From Trichoderma breve (lineage: Eukaryota > Ascomycota > Sordariomycetes > Hypocreales > Hypocreaceae): a stretch of 64,000 bases of DNA. Position numbers and translations under genes: made by a program. The notes under the pieces are model-generated. The model was not told the DNA's origin. It searched no databases and was given only the letters and a program-made list of their open reading frames with translations. This document shows, piece by piece, positions 48,723 to 59,070 of this stretch. The first letter of the stretch is position 1; each line of letters opens with the position of its first letter. The DNA is taken from assembly GCF_028502605.1 (NCBI RefSeq), contig NC_079237.1, positions 558,001-622,000 on the forward strand, read 5' to 3'.

Positions 48723-50786
48723 CTAAATAATTTCAACGGCTTGACACAACGACTGATCCCATGCCTCCCCATACATGATTCCATGGACATAGCACGGCCC
48801 TACCAATTGCTTTGGGCCCTGCCCTGTTCTAGTACGGACAACAAAAGGAAACTTGCCGCCCTCATATAAGCTGATCTGATCCCCCACTCTACTCTGGCTC
48901 GGAACAACAGCCAGATAACCCTTCTTGGTCCTCGCCAAGCGACGATACAATGTTTTTTCAGTCCCTGTTGCGTACACCCTATCGTCGGCGGTACTCATAC
49001 CTGAGCCTATGCTCGCTGCTGCGACAAGCGACTTGTAAAACCCACCTTTCATACCCAAGTATTTGAAACCAGACATGAGTCGAGGCCCACGAAGAGACTT
49101 TTGCCATTTCCTGAACCTCTTTACTGCAAGCTCGGGGCTCTCGACGTTGCCAGTACACATTGTTATGGCGAACACCATCTCCTGGGTTTCGCCAGTCGGG
49201 TAAGCTGCGTATCTTTTGGACATTGCAAGCTGCTCCCACTTGACTAGTGTATCAAAATAGGTGCCGAGACCCAACAAAAATGATTTCCAGAAGTTCTTGA
49301 AATCAGCCACTGACGAGGTCATGCTGGCAAGATCCACTTGGTCTATCCGGGGGACGGTAAGGATGTCCTCTAGCTCCACGATCTGATCAAAGTCATATCC
49401 CGATAAACAAAGTGTCCCGCCGTCGTCTTTGAGAACAGGGATCCACCGTTGAGACTTTGAGGCGTTGATGGGCACTGGTTCTTTCATCTTTTCCGAGTCC
49501 AGGGCAAAGATGACGGGAGCAGGAGATGGCAAATGACTCCAGTCTGGGACCCAGGACGGCAACTTCAGAGGCGACGATGTTGCGTGATCGAGAACAAGAG
49601 CATCCAGATTCTCCGTTTGAGACATGACTGCCATGGCAGCCTTCTTATAGCATTCTTCCACCGACAAGGTATAGTCGGGCGTTATGCCATATTCCTGTGC
49701 TACGTCACCTTTGACAAGACCAAGAATTGAGTATATTTTGTCTCGCGGGTCTGTTGCATTGAGCGGCAGCACCTTTCGAAGAAGCCAAAGTAGATCTACT
49801 CCCTGCTGTGTCGGATCCGCAAACAACATCTCGCCTTTGACCATCATAATCGAGACCAAGCCGCCCCTGAGAATTCGATCGGGTCTTCCCTCAAGCCCCT
49901 TTGTCCCCATGATAATAGATAGTATGAACCCCATGTAGAACTCAGGCCAGCCAATGGACTTGTTGCCGCACTGCACCGAAGCTTCTTGGGCCAGACAGGC
50001 TTCTTGTACCACCCAGCAGCGGCTAAACCAAGGGCGCAATAGCAGTCGGAAAAAAGCGGTGATCTCTTTAGAAGTAGCATCCGATTTGTCGTCTGCTTCT
50101 GCACCGTCGGTTACGTCCACTCGCCTGTGAGATGCTGCTGGAGACTGCACGGTCGTGCCAGATATGGCGGCATCGCTGTTGACTTCACCGATGCCCATCG
50201 TACTTTTAGCCAGTTCATGGCGCCTCTTGGCTGCTGCAAGCCTCTGATTCATCAGCTTCTTCTTATTGGGACCGTAGAGGTCTTCGCCTTTGAGCGGGGC
50301 ATCGTCAAACTTGAGAATATCCAGTCTCTTCTCAATCATGCGCTCGCACAGTGGGAAAACCAAGTCACTATCTTCACCTGCATCTCCTAGCCAGATCACG
50401 ACATGACGAGCCTTTCGATATATGTCTTTCATGATGCTGACTTGGTAGTTTCGTTCAGGAATATTGTCCTGATTGATGCAGATCGCATCGATCCACAAAG
50501 TTCGCTCATCCTCGGTCTGGCGCAGATGGCGCAGCGCAGACTCCAAGTTCTTGGTGACGGGGAAGGGCACTCCATTACAAAAGATGAGCAACTTGTCCGT
50601 GGCGTCTCCCCAGCAGTAAGACAGCGCTTCAAAGGACGGATCATCATTGAGCTTGGCAACTGACAAGCTGATGTGGATAGGCTCAGAGGGATCTTGGCTA
50701 GGCGTCAAAGTCAAAGTTCGGATACGGTGATCGTCCCCTTGACTATCTACTGCTTCATACGTGATGCCAAACGCTGAATGAGCCAT
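48723..50786 (-). CDS. HET-domain (heterokaryon incompatibility-type) protein
   Basis: Intronless 687-aa frame. The HET domain is N-terminal (about residues 45-290): FEALSYCWGDATDK, then ERTLWIDAICINQDNIPERN, YQVSIMKDIYRKARHVVIWL and RPWFSRCWVVQEACLAQEA, the classic order. Later, DPRDKIYSILGLV and PDWSHLPSP match the region after HET in this large subfamily. No NLR or repeat partner domain is attached. It differs in subfamily from the HET gene at 27503, so they are not simple duplicates. Such proteins can trigger cell death on non-self recognition; activity here is inferred. It converges on the Rhs gene with about 700 bp between. Confidence 0.92.
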   Translation of the reverse strand: MAHSAFGITYEAVDSQGDDHRIRTLTLTPSQDPSEPIHISLSVAKLNDDPSFEALSYCWGDATDKLLIFCNGVPFPVTKNLESALRHLRQTEDERTLWIDAICINQDNIPERNYQVSIMKDIYRKARHVVIWLGDAGEDSDLVFPLCERMIEKRLDILKFDDAPLKGEDLYGPNKKKLMNQRLAAAKRRHELAKSTMGIGEVNSDAAISGTTVQSPAASHRRVDVTDGAEADDKSDATSKEITAFFRLLLRPWFSRCWVVQEACLAQEASVQCGNKSIGWPEFYMGFILSIIMGTKGLEGRPDRILRGGLVSIMMVKGEMLFADPTQQGVDLLWLLRKVLPLNATDPRDKIYSILGLVKGDVAQEYGITPDYTLSVEECYKKAAMAVMSQTENLDALVLDHATSSPLKLPSWVPDWSHLPSPAPVIFALDSEKMKEPVPINASKSQRWIPVLKDDGGTLCLSGYDFDQIVELEDILTVPRIDQVDLASMTSSVADFKNFWKSFLLGLGTYFDTLVKWEQLAMSKRYAAYPTGETQEMVFAITMCTGNVESPELAVKRFRKWQKSLRGPRLMSGFKYLGMKGGFYKSLVAAASIGSGMSTADDRVYATGTEKTLYRRLARTKKGYLAVVPSQSRVGDQISLYEGGKFPFVVRTRTGQGPKQLVGPCYVHGIMYGEAWDQSLCQAVEII

Positions 50787-52187
50787 GGCATCGATGTTAA
50801 TTGAGAGTTGCGGGGAAGACGTCGGTGCCTGGCGAGTGCAGGGACAAGGTGCGTGCTAGCAGCTTTTATCATGAATCCTTCGAGCATGGTGGCACAGCCA
50901 TTGACATGCATTTTCCTGTCAAAGCCTTCTGCGTACAGCCTCACTTCATCGTCCAATAGCAGGCGATCCTACCAAACAGCCTTGTCTGTAGACATACAAT
51001 TTTACAGCCTACCATGATGACTCCGTTCCCACATCATTTTTTATAACGTCGAGTAAGGTAGCCGGACCACTGGCATGAGGCTCTTGGGCTTACATAGATC
51101 TACTCGAAAGCTCTATAGGCACCATTCGCTCCGTGCAGTTTTAAAATGCCCGAGATTGCTGTTATCAAGGGACTCTGTGTATGTGATACTATTCACGTGT
51201 GTTGCGGCTTGGTGAAGTCGAGACCAGAAGCGGTGGCGAAACTCGCTGATGCATGGGAATTCACAATGTAATTTTCACTTCATACCTTTGAATCAATCGT
51301 ATATATTTGGGATATACTTGCCCAAGTTTTAAAGTAACACGCAGCTAAAAACTGACAATGGCTGCAGGTACAAGGAGAAAAGGTACATGTATCTCCTTCT
51401 TGGCTCCTTCCACTCCTTATAGCATATACAGCACAGATCATGCACAGATCAAAGCTACTACTGAGTACTAGAAACCAGGGCAATATGCCGGACAGCTGAT
51501 GTCATTAAGAGAGTTTTGTGTATTTGGGCTCTTCTCAACACCATTGCCTTTCTCTCAGCCTTTATGTACTCAAAATCGCGACGGATTTAAGAAAAATATG
51601 GAATTGGAGAGTGCAGATTAGGCAGATGTTGCAGGCTGCAGCTTTACATCATGGAATTGCGGCCCGCATCCGGCCTTTAACCTGATCATCTGAGGGTACG
51701 CATTGAAGGGGCATTGGTTCTAGTTCAGCCAGCCATTGTATATTGCTCAGCCAGCCACTCAATGTTCTCTAGAGGGTCGTTAACAGCCGCAGCTTGACTG
51801 ACCTTGAGACAATGACCTAAGTGTAACCATTCAGCTTCAAGATATATGCCGCCGTTACATTTGATCGACAAAACATCTCCCATTGCAGACGATGTAAGCC
51901 AATCAGCGTTCGCCCTCGGCCGCTCTCACAGGTAGGGATATGGGACATTGGCTGAGACAAAAGACTTCGAGTTACGTATGTGACATTTTTTACGTCAAAT
52001 GGACTTACAACGGTAAGTGATGTCTTGCTGTTCCGTCCTGAGTAATAGTTTCGATTCTGCCGTAATAGCAAACCTCTGCAAATATAAATGTATATATACC
52101 GGACCAAACCTTCATCAAGGAACAGAAACTAACAATTTCTACACTGTTAAAAACATCTTCTCAAAGCGTCTCAATTTCATATAAATC
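50787..52187. other. Intergenic region, no gene supported
   Basis: About 1.4 kb between divergent HET and small secreted-protein genes, holding both promoters. A TATATAAA-like AT stretch (TATAAATGTATATATACC, about 52081-52098) lies roughly 90 bp upstream of the start at 52188 and could serve as its TATA region. Confidence 0.5.
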
Positions 52188-52703
52188 ATGCATTTCAACA
52201 ACCTCTTCACTTCCATTGGGGTAATGGCTTTACTGCCAGCCTTTGCTCTGGTGATGGCCGACAACTGCCAGATAACGCCATCAACTGAGAACTTTACCAT
52301 CCCACTCGACTTTTGTTTTTTCCACGACTTTGGCATAGTCGATGTCCGAGTCGAGATACCAGGAGCCAATCTCAGACCCAAAGACAAGGCCGATCACCTG
52401 GAGCTTCCCGCTCACGTCAAGGCAAATGCTAGCCCCATTCATCTGGATGAGACGTATGGAGTCAACATTTACTTTAAAAACGACTGGACGAATGCCCATC
52501 GTTGGGAAGTAAATGTTCCTCTTATCGTGTCACTCTACGTTGATCTACAGACGCGAATTGATCGGTCAAATTGCAAGCTTGGGTTGAAACTTCACTTGAC
52601 AGGCTCGGGTGCCTTGGGAGCTCTGGATGAAAGTATCCCCCTAACCGAAATTGACAATGACGGAATTAAGTTTCTCGCACAGAGCATGGGGCTGTGTTCT
52701 TAA
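52188..52703 (+). CDS. Small secreted protein of unknown function
   Basis: Intronless 171-aa frame. The N-terminus MHFNNLFTSIGVMALLPAFALVMADN has a clear hydrophobic core and a likely cleavage site near Ala24-Asp25. The mature part is about 147 residues with four Cys (DNCQ, DFCFF, SNCKL, GLCS), enough for two disulfides, and beta-rich segments (VDVRVEIPGANL, VNVPLIVSLYVDLQTRI). No known enzyme motif is seen. Size, secretion and Cys content fit the loose class of candidate effectors, or a small defence-type protein, but there is no direct evidence of that role. It is preceded by a TATA-like stretch and a typical fungal leader. Confidence 0.7.
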   Translation: MHFNNLFTSIGVMALLPAFALVMADNCQITPSTENFTIPLDFCFFHDFGIVDVRVEIPGANLRPKDKADHLELPAHVKANASPIHLDETYGVNIYFKNDWTNAHRWEVNVPLIVSLYVDLQTRIDRSNCKLGLKLHLTGSGALGALDESIPLTEIDNDGIKFLAQSMGLCS

Positions 52704-53213
52704 GATAGAACGCATCTCGGAGTATTAAAGGGGTTCACTTCCATCCGAAAGTGCCCAGTTGAAGGAGAGGGTTTGGGAACCTGAATTAAGGTTCATCGGG
52801 ATTTTGGTGAGCGGGTATTCAACATACCACGCTATTCTGCTTTATACATCTTGTTTAAATTGACCGAATTCACCCATATAGGCCGCACTTCTCTGTAATA
52901 GTGTTCATGAACCACACCATCTGCAAGGGTAACAGTCTGAGACAATGTAATCCAGTTTCGTCCTTGCTCCAGCTCAGTTGTACTGAGAACAGATCAACCT
53001 AGACGCTTGTCTAGCTAACGATGACATCTTTTATAAGTACTTATATACGAGTCATTTTCGTTCTTCAGTGTTTGTTCACGTAGTGTGTTTTTTTAAATTG
53101 GGGAAACTTTGTCATTATTTATGTCGGTGGAGCACTCTTCATCTTCCTGTTTTTGGCACCGTTTAATATACCTCAGTATGTAGCTACGTTTAGCCTCGGA
53201 TCGTTCATGCTAT
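52704..53213. other. Intergenic region, no gene supported
   Basis: Convergent 3' flanks of the secreted-protein and glycosidase genes; nothing recognised. Confidence 0.5.
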
Positions 53214-54484
53214 TTAGCACCATTTCTTAGGCTTCCAATTTGGGATAACAACACTTCCATCATTCTGAAGCATATTCAGGGTGCCTTGCTGCCTCCACGC
53301 ATGGATAAAGTATGCCGTGTTGTGCTCCTTTAGAAATGCGCAATTTGCGTCCACCGTCTTCCAGAACTTGGTATAATCAGCAACGCTCACTTCTGCAACG
53401 GCAAAACCGGTGATGTAGCCGCCAGCATGCAAAACATTGTAGCCTGTAGCCCACATCATCTGTAAAAGCGAAATGCAATTAGCTTTCTGCAATAACTTCG
53501 CCACAGCAATGCCTGTAATTACCTCTGAGATGATGAGTGGAAACTGAGGGAGGTATTTCTTATACCACAAGACCTGATTGGCGGTATAAGTCCAAGCATC
53601 ATCGACCTGGATGTTATGGTAATAAGCCATAACATGGGCGTGGATAAAGTCCAACACTGGTTCAAGCGCCTTTCCTACAACGCCCAATCCAACACCCAAT
53701 CCATCAGAACCAGGTGCACCGCTCATCAAATTTGGTCTATCCCAATCTTCACTAATTCCCGCTGGAATACCATGCTTGTTCATCTCCTTGCGGAAGTTGG
53801 ACATGCCCATAGTCAAATTCGTCAGGCTGGCTGGCGCAGATGCATTGCCAGTGCTACCAGCCGCACACATGTCGCAATCTCCAACTGGTTCATTGAGATA
53901 TTCGGCGGCATAGATGACATACGGTGCAATTTTTGAATATTTGCTGTTTGATAAAGTTTCGAAGAGTGTCGTTTCCAGTACTTTTTCCCAAGAGAGCTGT
54001 GACCCTGGTTAGCCGAAACTTGAAGAGACGCATAAAACTCATTGGTATTGAAGAGACTTGCATCATTACCACTAATTGGGAATGCCACTTGGACCACAAC
54101 TCCCATGTTGTTCAAAATAGCAGCCTCGAGCACATTCTCCCACAGCTGCGTGGTGTAGCTTTCCGGAATGTACATGCGAATCATTGTGGCGCCAAATTGG
54201 CGCTTCATCTGCTGCATGTGAGAGCTAATACTTGCAACCTCAAAGTCTTCATTGGTGAACTGAAAGGGGAATGAAAAGCCGAGAAATCCATAGAAATCAG
54301 ATTGCGGACACCACCATTCTTCTCTCGAAACGTGCGGAGGCTGCAGATCTGCATTGAGTCTCGCCTGGCTGCCGAATGGAAAACAATTCGGATTAGGCGC
54401 TGAGCGCTGGGATACACGAGCAAGGCCGCTTACTCCAGACAGGAGCGCTGCGAGAGAGGCGAAGCTCAGCGAAACAGGCTTCAT
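53214..54484 (-). CDS. Secreted glycoside hydrolase, GH17/clan A-like
   Basis: Exons 54070-54484, 53523-54004 and 53214-53459 give 380 aa. The signal peptide is MKPVSLSFASLAALLSGVSG. The barrel features include FGATMIRMYIPESYTTQLWE and MGVVVQVAFPIS. The likely acid/base Glu is in VIYAAEYLNEPVGDCD and the nucleophile Glu in FPLIISEMMWATG at the intron 2 junction. These clan A features and the RMYIPE strand point to a beta-1,3-glucanase-like GH17 protein acting on cell-wall glucans, though the exact substrate is not certain. Intron 1 (54005-54069) has a GTAATG donor and a CTAAC branch. Intron 2 (53460-53522) is 63 nt, in frame and stop-free. A start 12 nt upstream (54496) is also possible. A terminal W-C suggests no GPI anchor. 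Confidence 0.8.
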
Positions 54485-55335
54485 GGTGTTGTGCACTGGA
54501 TATTGGAGTAGGTGGAGATGTCCTTTGCTGCTAACATTTCACTAAGAAACTCCATTGCGAGAGAGGGTGACTTGGACTTTTATGTTCTCTGCGGATTCGT
54601 GTACGAACAAGGCAAATGCACGAGAGTGGAAACGGTGAGGCCATCGGCACGACGACGATACGTTACTTGGTATGGCTCCATTGGTCAGTTAGTTATCCAG
54701 TGCCATTCAATCGCATGACAAGATCTCTATCCCCAGATTTTCGTATCGTAGAGGCATTGGCTCTATTAAATTCTGTAGAATCTGGGGACCCCATATTTGG
54801 GCGTTCTTAATACTCGGCATCTCGGCATCGTCTTCGGCCCTACTCACTTTAGTTCACATATAACCCCTGCTTTGCCTTCATTTTCTCTTCAATTTGTCTA
54901 AACATCCCAATTAGCGCTACTTGAGCATATGGAGGAGATGATGATCTTGTGTCCAATGCGGAGAGGAGACCGTGAAAAGCATGAGTTCACCTTGTTTGCA
55001 GTTCTAACCAGCAGGCCGTTGCCTTCTATTTAGCATCATTCTCGTAACTACATGTATGGAGTTTTCGTTCAATCTCATAGATAGAGATATTGAAACATGT
55101 AAACAGAATACCAGACGGGGTTTCGGAAGCGGTGAGAGAAGTCAACAGAAAAATGCTCTACTTACATAACCCAGCGCAACAACCCACGCCAATTCACGCC
55201 ATGAGCTGCCGAAACAAAGACAAAAATATGAAATAATACTCAGTTCTAAGCTATGAAAAGAAAATAAATAAAAAAAACGCTCTGTTGGTATATATGAATA
55301 AAGATAACCTTCATCTCCGCCCCTTCAAAACTCCT
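54485..55335. other. Intergenic region, no gene supported
   Basis: Promoter of the glycosidase gene at the left, then 3' flank of the DUF3176 gene. Nothing else is recognised. Confidence 0.5.
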
Positions 55336-57135
55336 TTAGTAATGCACCCCAAGTCTCACAGGCTGCACCTGGTCCACGACAGCAAGACCCAACGTTTTCC
55401 TCGTGTTCAAGCTCAATTCAGTGCTCTGAGCTTGAAGGGGGCCTATGGCGATGTCTGGGTCACTGCTGTCAACTCTGGTATATCCATTCTTGGGCACCAC
55501 AGTCTCTCCCGAAACCTTTGGCTCTCCATCAACCAGCTCGCCATACTTCACCTTCCTGCTACCGAGAAGATCCAAGATCTGGTCCGCCGAACTATTCGAA
55601 GATCCGTGATTCAGCAGCGGCGCTCCCATAGCTTTTGCAATCTCAAAAGGGTCCAGCGAAACCTCTCTGCCCAACTTCTGCCAGCCCCAGATAAGGTACA
55701 GGATAATCAACAGCTGGAAGGCCATGCATCCAACCGCAATGCCAAAGAAGTTCCAGTGTGCCCTGTAGACTATTCCGACTCTCGACACGAGGGCATCTGT
55801 TGGCTTGATCGGGAGCGGCCCCGCGTTGGGCAAGTGTATCGCGGCAAGGGCGCTGCGGAACATGAGCTCGCGGACGTTGTTGATCATGTCTTCCCTAGGA
55901 TCTGACCATGACATGGTACAGTTGCCGTAGTCTTCAATCTCCGATGAAAGAAATGTGCTTGCAGCCTGTCCAAACGCAGTCACCAAATACGGTATGGCGC
56001 TCATGCCTCCGATGGCGAGCGTCGTGTTGGAGTTGTACTGCGCTTGCAAAACAGAAGCGATGCCGCCAAACATGGTCAAGAATCCTCCAGCCCCAACGCT
56101 GCCCGAACCCAGTTGTTGCCAGTCGGTAAACTTGGTGATGCTAATCGTGGTGTTCTGATCGATACTCCAAGGCTGAAGCGTGACACTTCCGTTTGTAATA
56201 GTAACTGTGTAATCGACGGCGGCGGCTCGTAGAGTGCAATTATGCTGCGTCAATTTTCCTTTGCACGTGGGTTCGGGCTTATACAGGACGGAGAGGTTCA
56301 TATGATTGAGGGCATTCACATCCTGCGATGGATTCCAATCGACACTCGTTCGAAACGTCGTGAGCTTGTCACCCCTGGCTGACGCAAAGGTGCTAAAGTC
56401 GTAGTCGAATGTGCTGTCTTTGCAGTCGACATCGAAGCCCGGCGCAGCGATATGGAACTCGCAAGTCTTGTTGATACAGCTAGATGGCATCGTGATAATG
56501 CTATGGTTCGAATACTCCTTGAATACCTTTGCAAATGCCGGCATCAGCAACGCAGTTTGTGTTCCACCACCTGCCCAGCCGCTAAAGTTGGACGGCAGCG
56601 TCGTGTTGAGTACGGGTATATCGACCTGATCCCGGTACGGCCCAATCGTCTTGCTCGTCGTGTCCGAAGCCTTTTGCAGCACAGCACCGACGGCGATGCT
56701 CACTATAAGAGCGACGAGGGATGAAATGGTAATCATGTTGAACAGGGTCGGTCTGAAGATGCCGACCAGCAGGTTACCTTTGACCTCGAGGTCATAGTGA
56801 AGCTCCTTGATCTTCGTCCCTCGGAGAGCCTTGAGCCACCACGAGATGGCGAATCCTTCCGAGTTTGCCACCGACAGGAACAGAACAGCGATAGCGCCCA
56901 TAAGAGAGAGTAAAACGGGAACGGTAAAGTATTTGTTGTGCGTCGGCCACTGGTTTGTTTCTTGATCTTCAGACAGGGCGAGAACGAGGGCCATCATGCC
57001 ACACGTCACCATGAATCCTATGACGGAGCCGACCGTCCTCCATGGGATTCTCTTCCACACGCCCGGCTGCCATTGAATTCCGTCGATCGACATTGTGGGA
57101 TCCGTTCTCGAATATGCGTAGTGCGTGTCAGCCAT
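55336..57135 (-). CDS. DUF3176-family fungal integral membrane protein
   Basis: Intronless 599-aa protein started at MADTHYAYSRT (57135). Near the N-terminus two to three helices are seen (VGSVIGFMVTCGMMALVLAL, FTVPVLLSLMGAIAVLFLSV), then ELHYDLEVKGNLLVGIFR and another helix (LVALIVSIAVGAVLQKAS). A large loop with several N-glycosylation sequons (NTTLPSNFS, NHSI, NKTC) and paired Cys follows, then a C-terminal helix (FFGIAVGCMAFQLLIILYLI) and a soluble tail. This layout, with the short motif around the second helix, is typical of DUF3176, a fungal family without assigned function. It is probably a plasma-membrane or wall-facing protein. An in-frame ATG 10 codons upstream is less likely. Confidence 0.82.
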   Translation of the reverse strand: MADTHYAYSRTDPTMSIDGIQWQPGVWKRIPWRTVGSVIGFMVTCGMMALVLALSEDQETNQWPTHNKYFTVPVLLSLMGAIAVLFLSVANSEGFAISWWLKALRGTKIKELHYDLEVKGNLLVGIFRPTLFNMITISSLVALIVSIAVGAVLQKASDTTSKTIGPYRDQVDIPVLNTTLPSNFSGWAGGGTQTALLMPAFAKVFKEYSNHSIITMPSSCINKTCEFHIAAPGFDVDCKDSTFDYDFSTFASARGDKLTTFRTSVDWNPSQDVNALNHMNLSVLYKPEPTCKGKLTQHNCTLRAAAVDYTVTITNGSVTLQPWSIDQNTTISITKFTDWQQLGSGSVGAGGFLTMFGGIASVLQAQYNSNTTLAIGGMSAIPYLVTAFGQAASTFLSSEIEDYGNCTMSWSDPREDMINNVRELMFRSALAAIHLPNAGPLPIKPTDALVSRVGIVYRAHWNFFGIAVGCMAFQLLIILYLIWGWQKLGREVSLDPFEIAKAMGAPLLNHGSSNSSADQILDLLGSRKVKYGELVDGEPKVSGETVVPKNGYTRVDSSDPDIAIGPLQAQSTELSLNTRKTLGLAVVDQVQPVRLGVHY

Positions 57136-59070
57136 GATGGAAGAGCGAGACTCGCGGCATGTCAACCTATGTATACACGCAAGTGAAAGAGGCCTGTATC
57201 AGGGGTCGGGCTTTCAGCTGATATCTATCACTATTCAAAAAAGAAGGAAGAGAAAACAGAAACAGGCCTGTTAGAGAGGGAGATCCATTATTAGGACTCC
57301 AGCTGCCACATGGGAAGACTCCCGGTTTAGGCCTCAGAGCCTCAACAGGTCCTCTTGGCAGTATCGGAACCCAATGTGTGCATGGGGCCAAGGTCAAACT
57401 ACATCTCCATGCAGTCTAGCCGGACGAACAATGTGCCAGTTTCTCTGACCATCAGCTTATATTCGCCTAGACGAGTTCTATTAATATGTTACTAGAAACG
57501 ACCGGGTTTTCCGCCTATCCGCTTTGCAAGTCTCCAACGGAGCAGATCATGTTGATTGTCCAATGATAAGCAGTTTTCTTGTTAGCATATCCGTGCATTC
57601 GCAACGACTAGCCGTCACAACCCCTGTCAAAGTAAGCATCCCACCAAGGCCGATTGCATATTCCCAGACAAATTTTTCCTAGGTTTGAAGGAATTGGTTG
57701 TCTATCGGAAATCCTCCTATCCGGCGCGGCAAGATAGTACTGCATGTGGCGCGATTTCATGTTATCTGTCTGTACTAGACTGCTACTCAGTTTTGAGACA
57801 AGAAGAACGATTGTACCTTAAGTTACGACAAAAATAATAGCGATAATAGCGGTGACAACTAGATGATCAGCACATGTGAACAAGTAATTATCCCGAGCCA
57901 TCTATTAATGCCTACGCAGTCAGCCTCGCCGGTTACTAATAAAGAAATGCAAAGATGGAGACAAAGGGGGTCGTGATTCAGCCAACCAAACCTCACTAGA
58001 TTACCTGATTAGTGAATAGGTCAGGAGCACAACACACCAGCTAAGATATTTCCAAAGCTGACATTGACTTGTATCCCGAAAACCTCTCAAGTTCCACATC
58101 AAACTTGTAGGCATAATTTCCGGAAATAGTAGGGTATTTGCGAGTAAAAATTAGATTTGATGACTATCATGATCATCAGCGATGTTGATATTCAAGAGGC
58201 ATCATCTTATGTCTATTTCAAGAAAGCAAGCAGCAGCAAGGGTCTAATTTCCGGCGTCGCGCAAACTACTCAAACTGGCACTCGATGCGGAGACTCCGAA
58301 TCCCTCCATTTTCAACGTCGTCTCACTAAACCCCCGTTGTCAGCTTAATCATTTCCTTCTAAGACCTCTGTTGCTTGTAAAAACTCCATTTAAGCATAAT
58401 CTAGCCGCGCATTGCCGCGGGATCCGGGATACGCTTGTCGCTCTCGTTCAACCTCGGTAGCAAGATACGAATTTTATTTTATATAGCTCGGCTTTTACCC
58501 TGGTTCATTCGCGGTGATAACACATTCCTCCTTTTGTACGCAAGGACGGCGGATAAGGTTCTCACTGAATGCAATCTGTTGTTGTGACTGTTTGGACTAC
58601 TGCAGTATGTACGCCCTGAGACGCTTCGTTATTATAGCTGAAGGAGCAAGTGGAATTATGCTCCAGGGTCGGAGTTTAGACGGGGACAAATTAATAAACA
58701 GCTCCCATATCCTTAAATCACAGGCCCAGGTTAAGCATATTGCGATTCTCTCCCCTCACAGGAATCCATCTAATAATATTCTACATCTTGGTGCTCTACA
58801 CGTATTCATGCGGGTGATAGATTGAGTTTACTTATAAGCCTTGGTTTGACATTCATTCTGTGCATGGAACTAGTAATCACAGCTGGAGATCAATTATAGA
58901 AGCCGTAGACACTAGCCGATAACAGACTCAACTTGCAGCTACTCTATCCATGCCCATGAGCTAATCGAATCGACGTTTTAATGAAAATATTCATTATTAC
59001 AATTACACAGCAGGTTCCGTCTTAATATACAGGTAGGTGTACACATATTGTTTCTGTGTAACTAAGTAGT
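57136..59070. other. Intergenic region, no gene supported
   Basis: About 1.9 kb between the DUF3176 start and the HIR1 end. Frames are short and without domains; no transposon relic is recognised. Confidence 0.5.
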
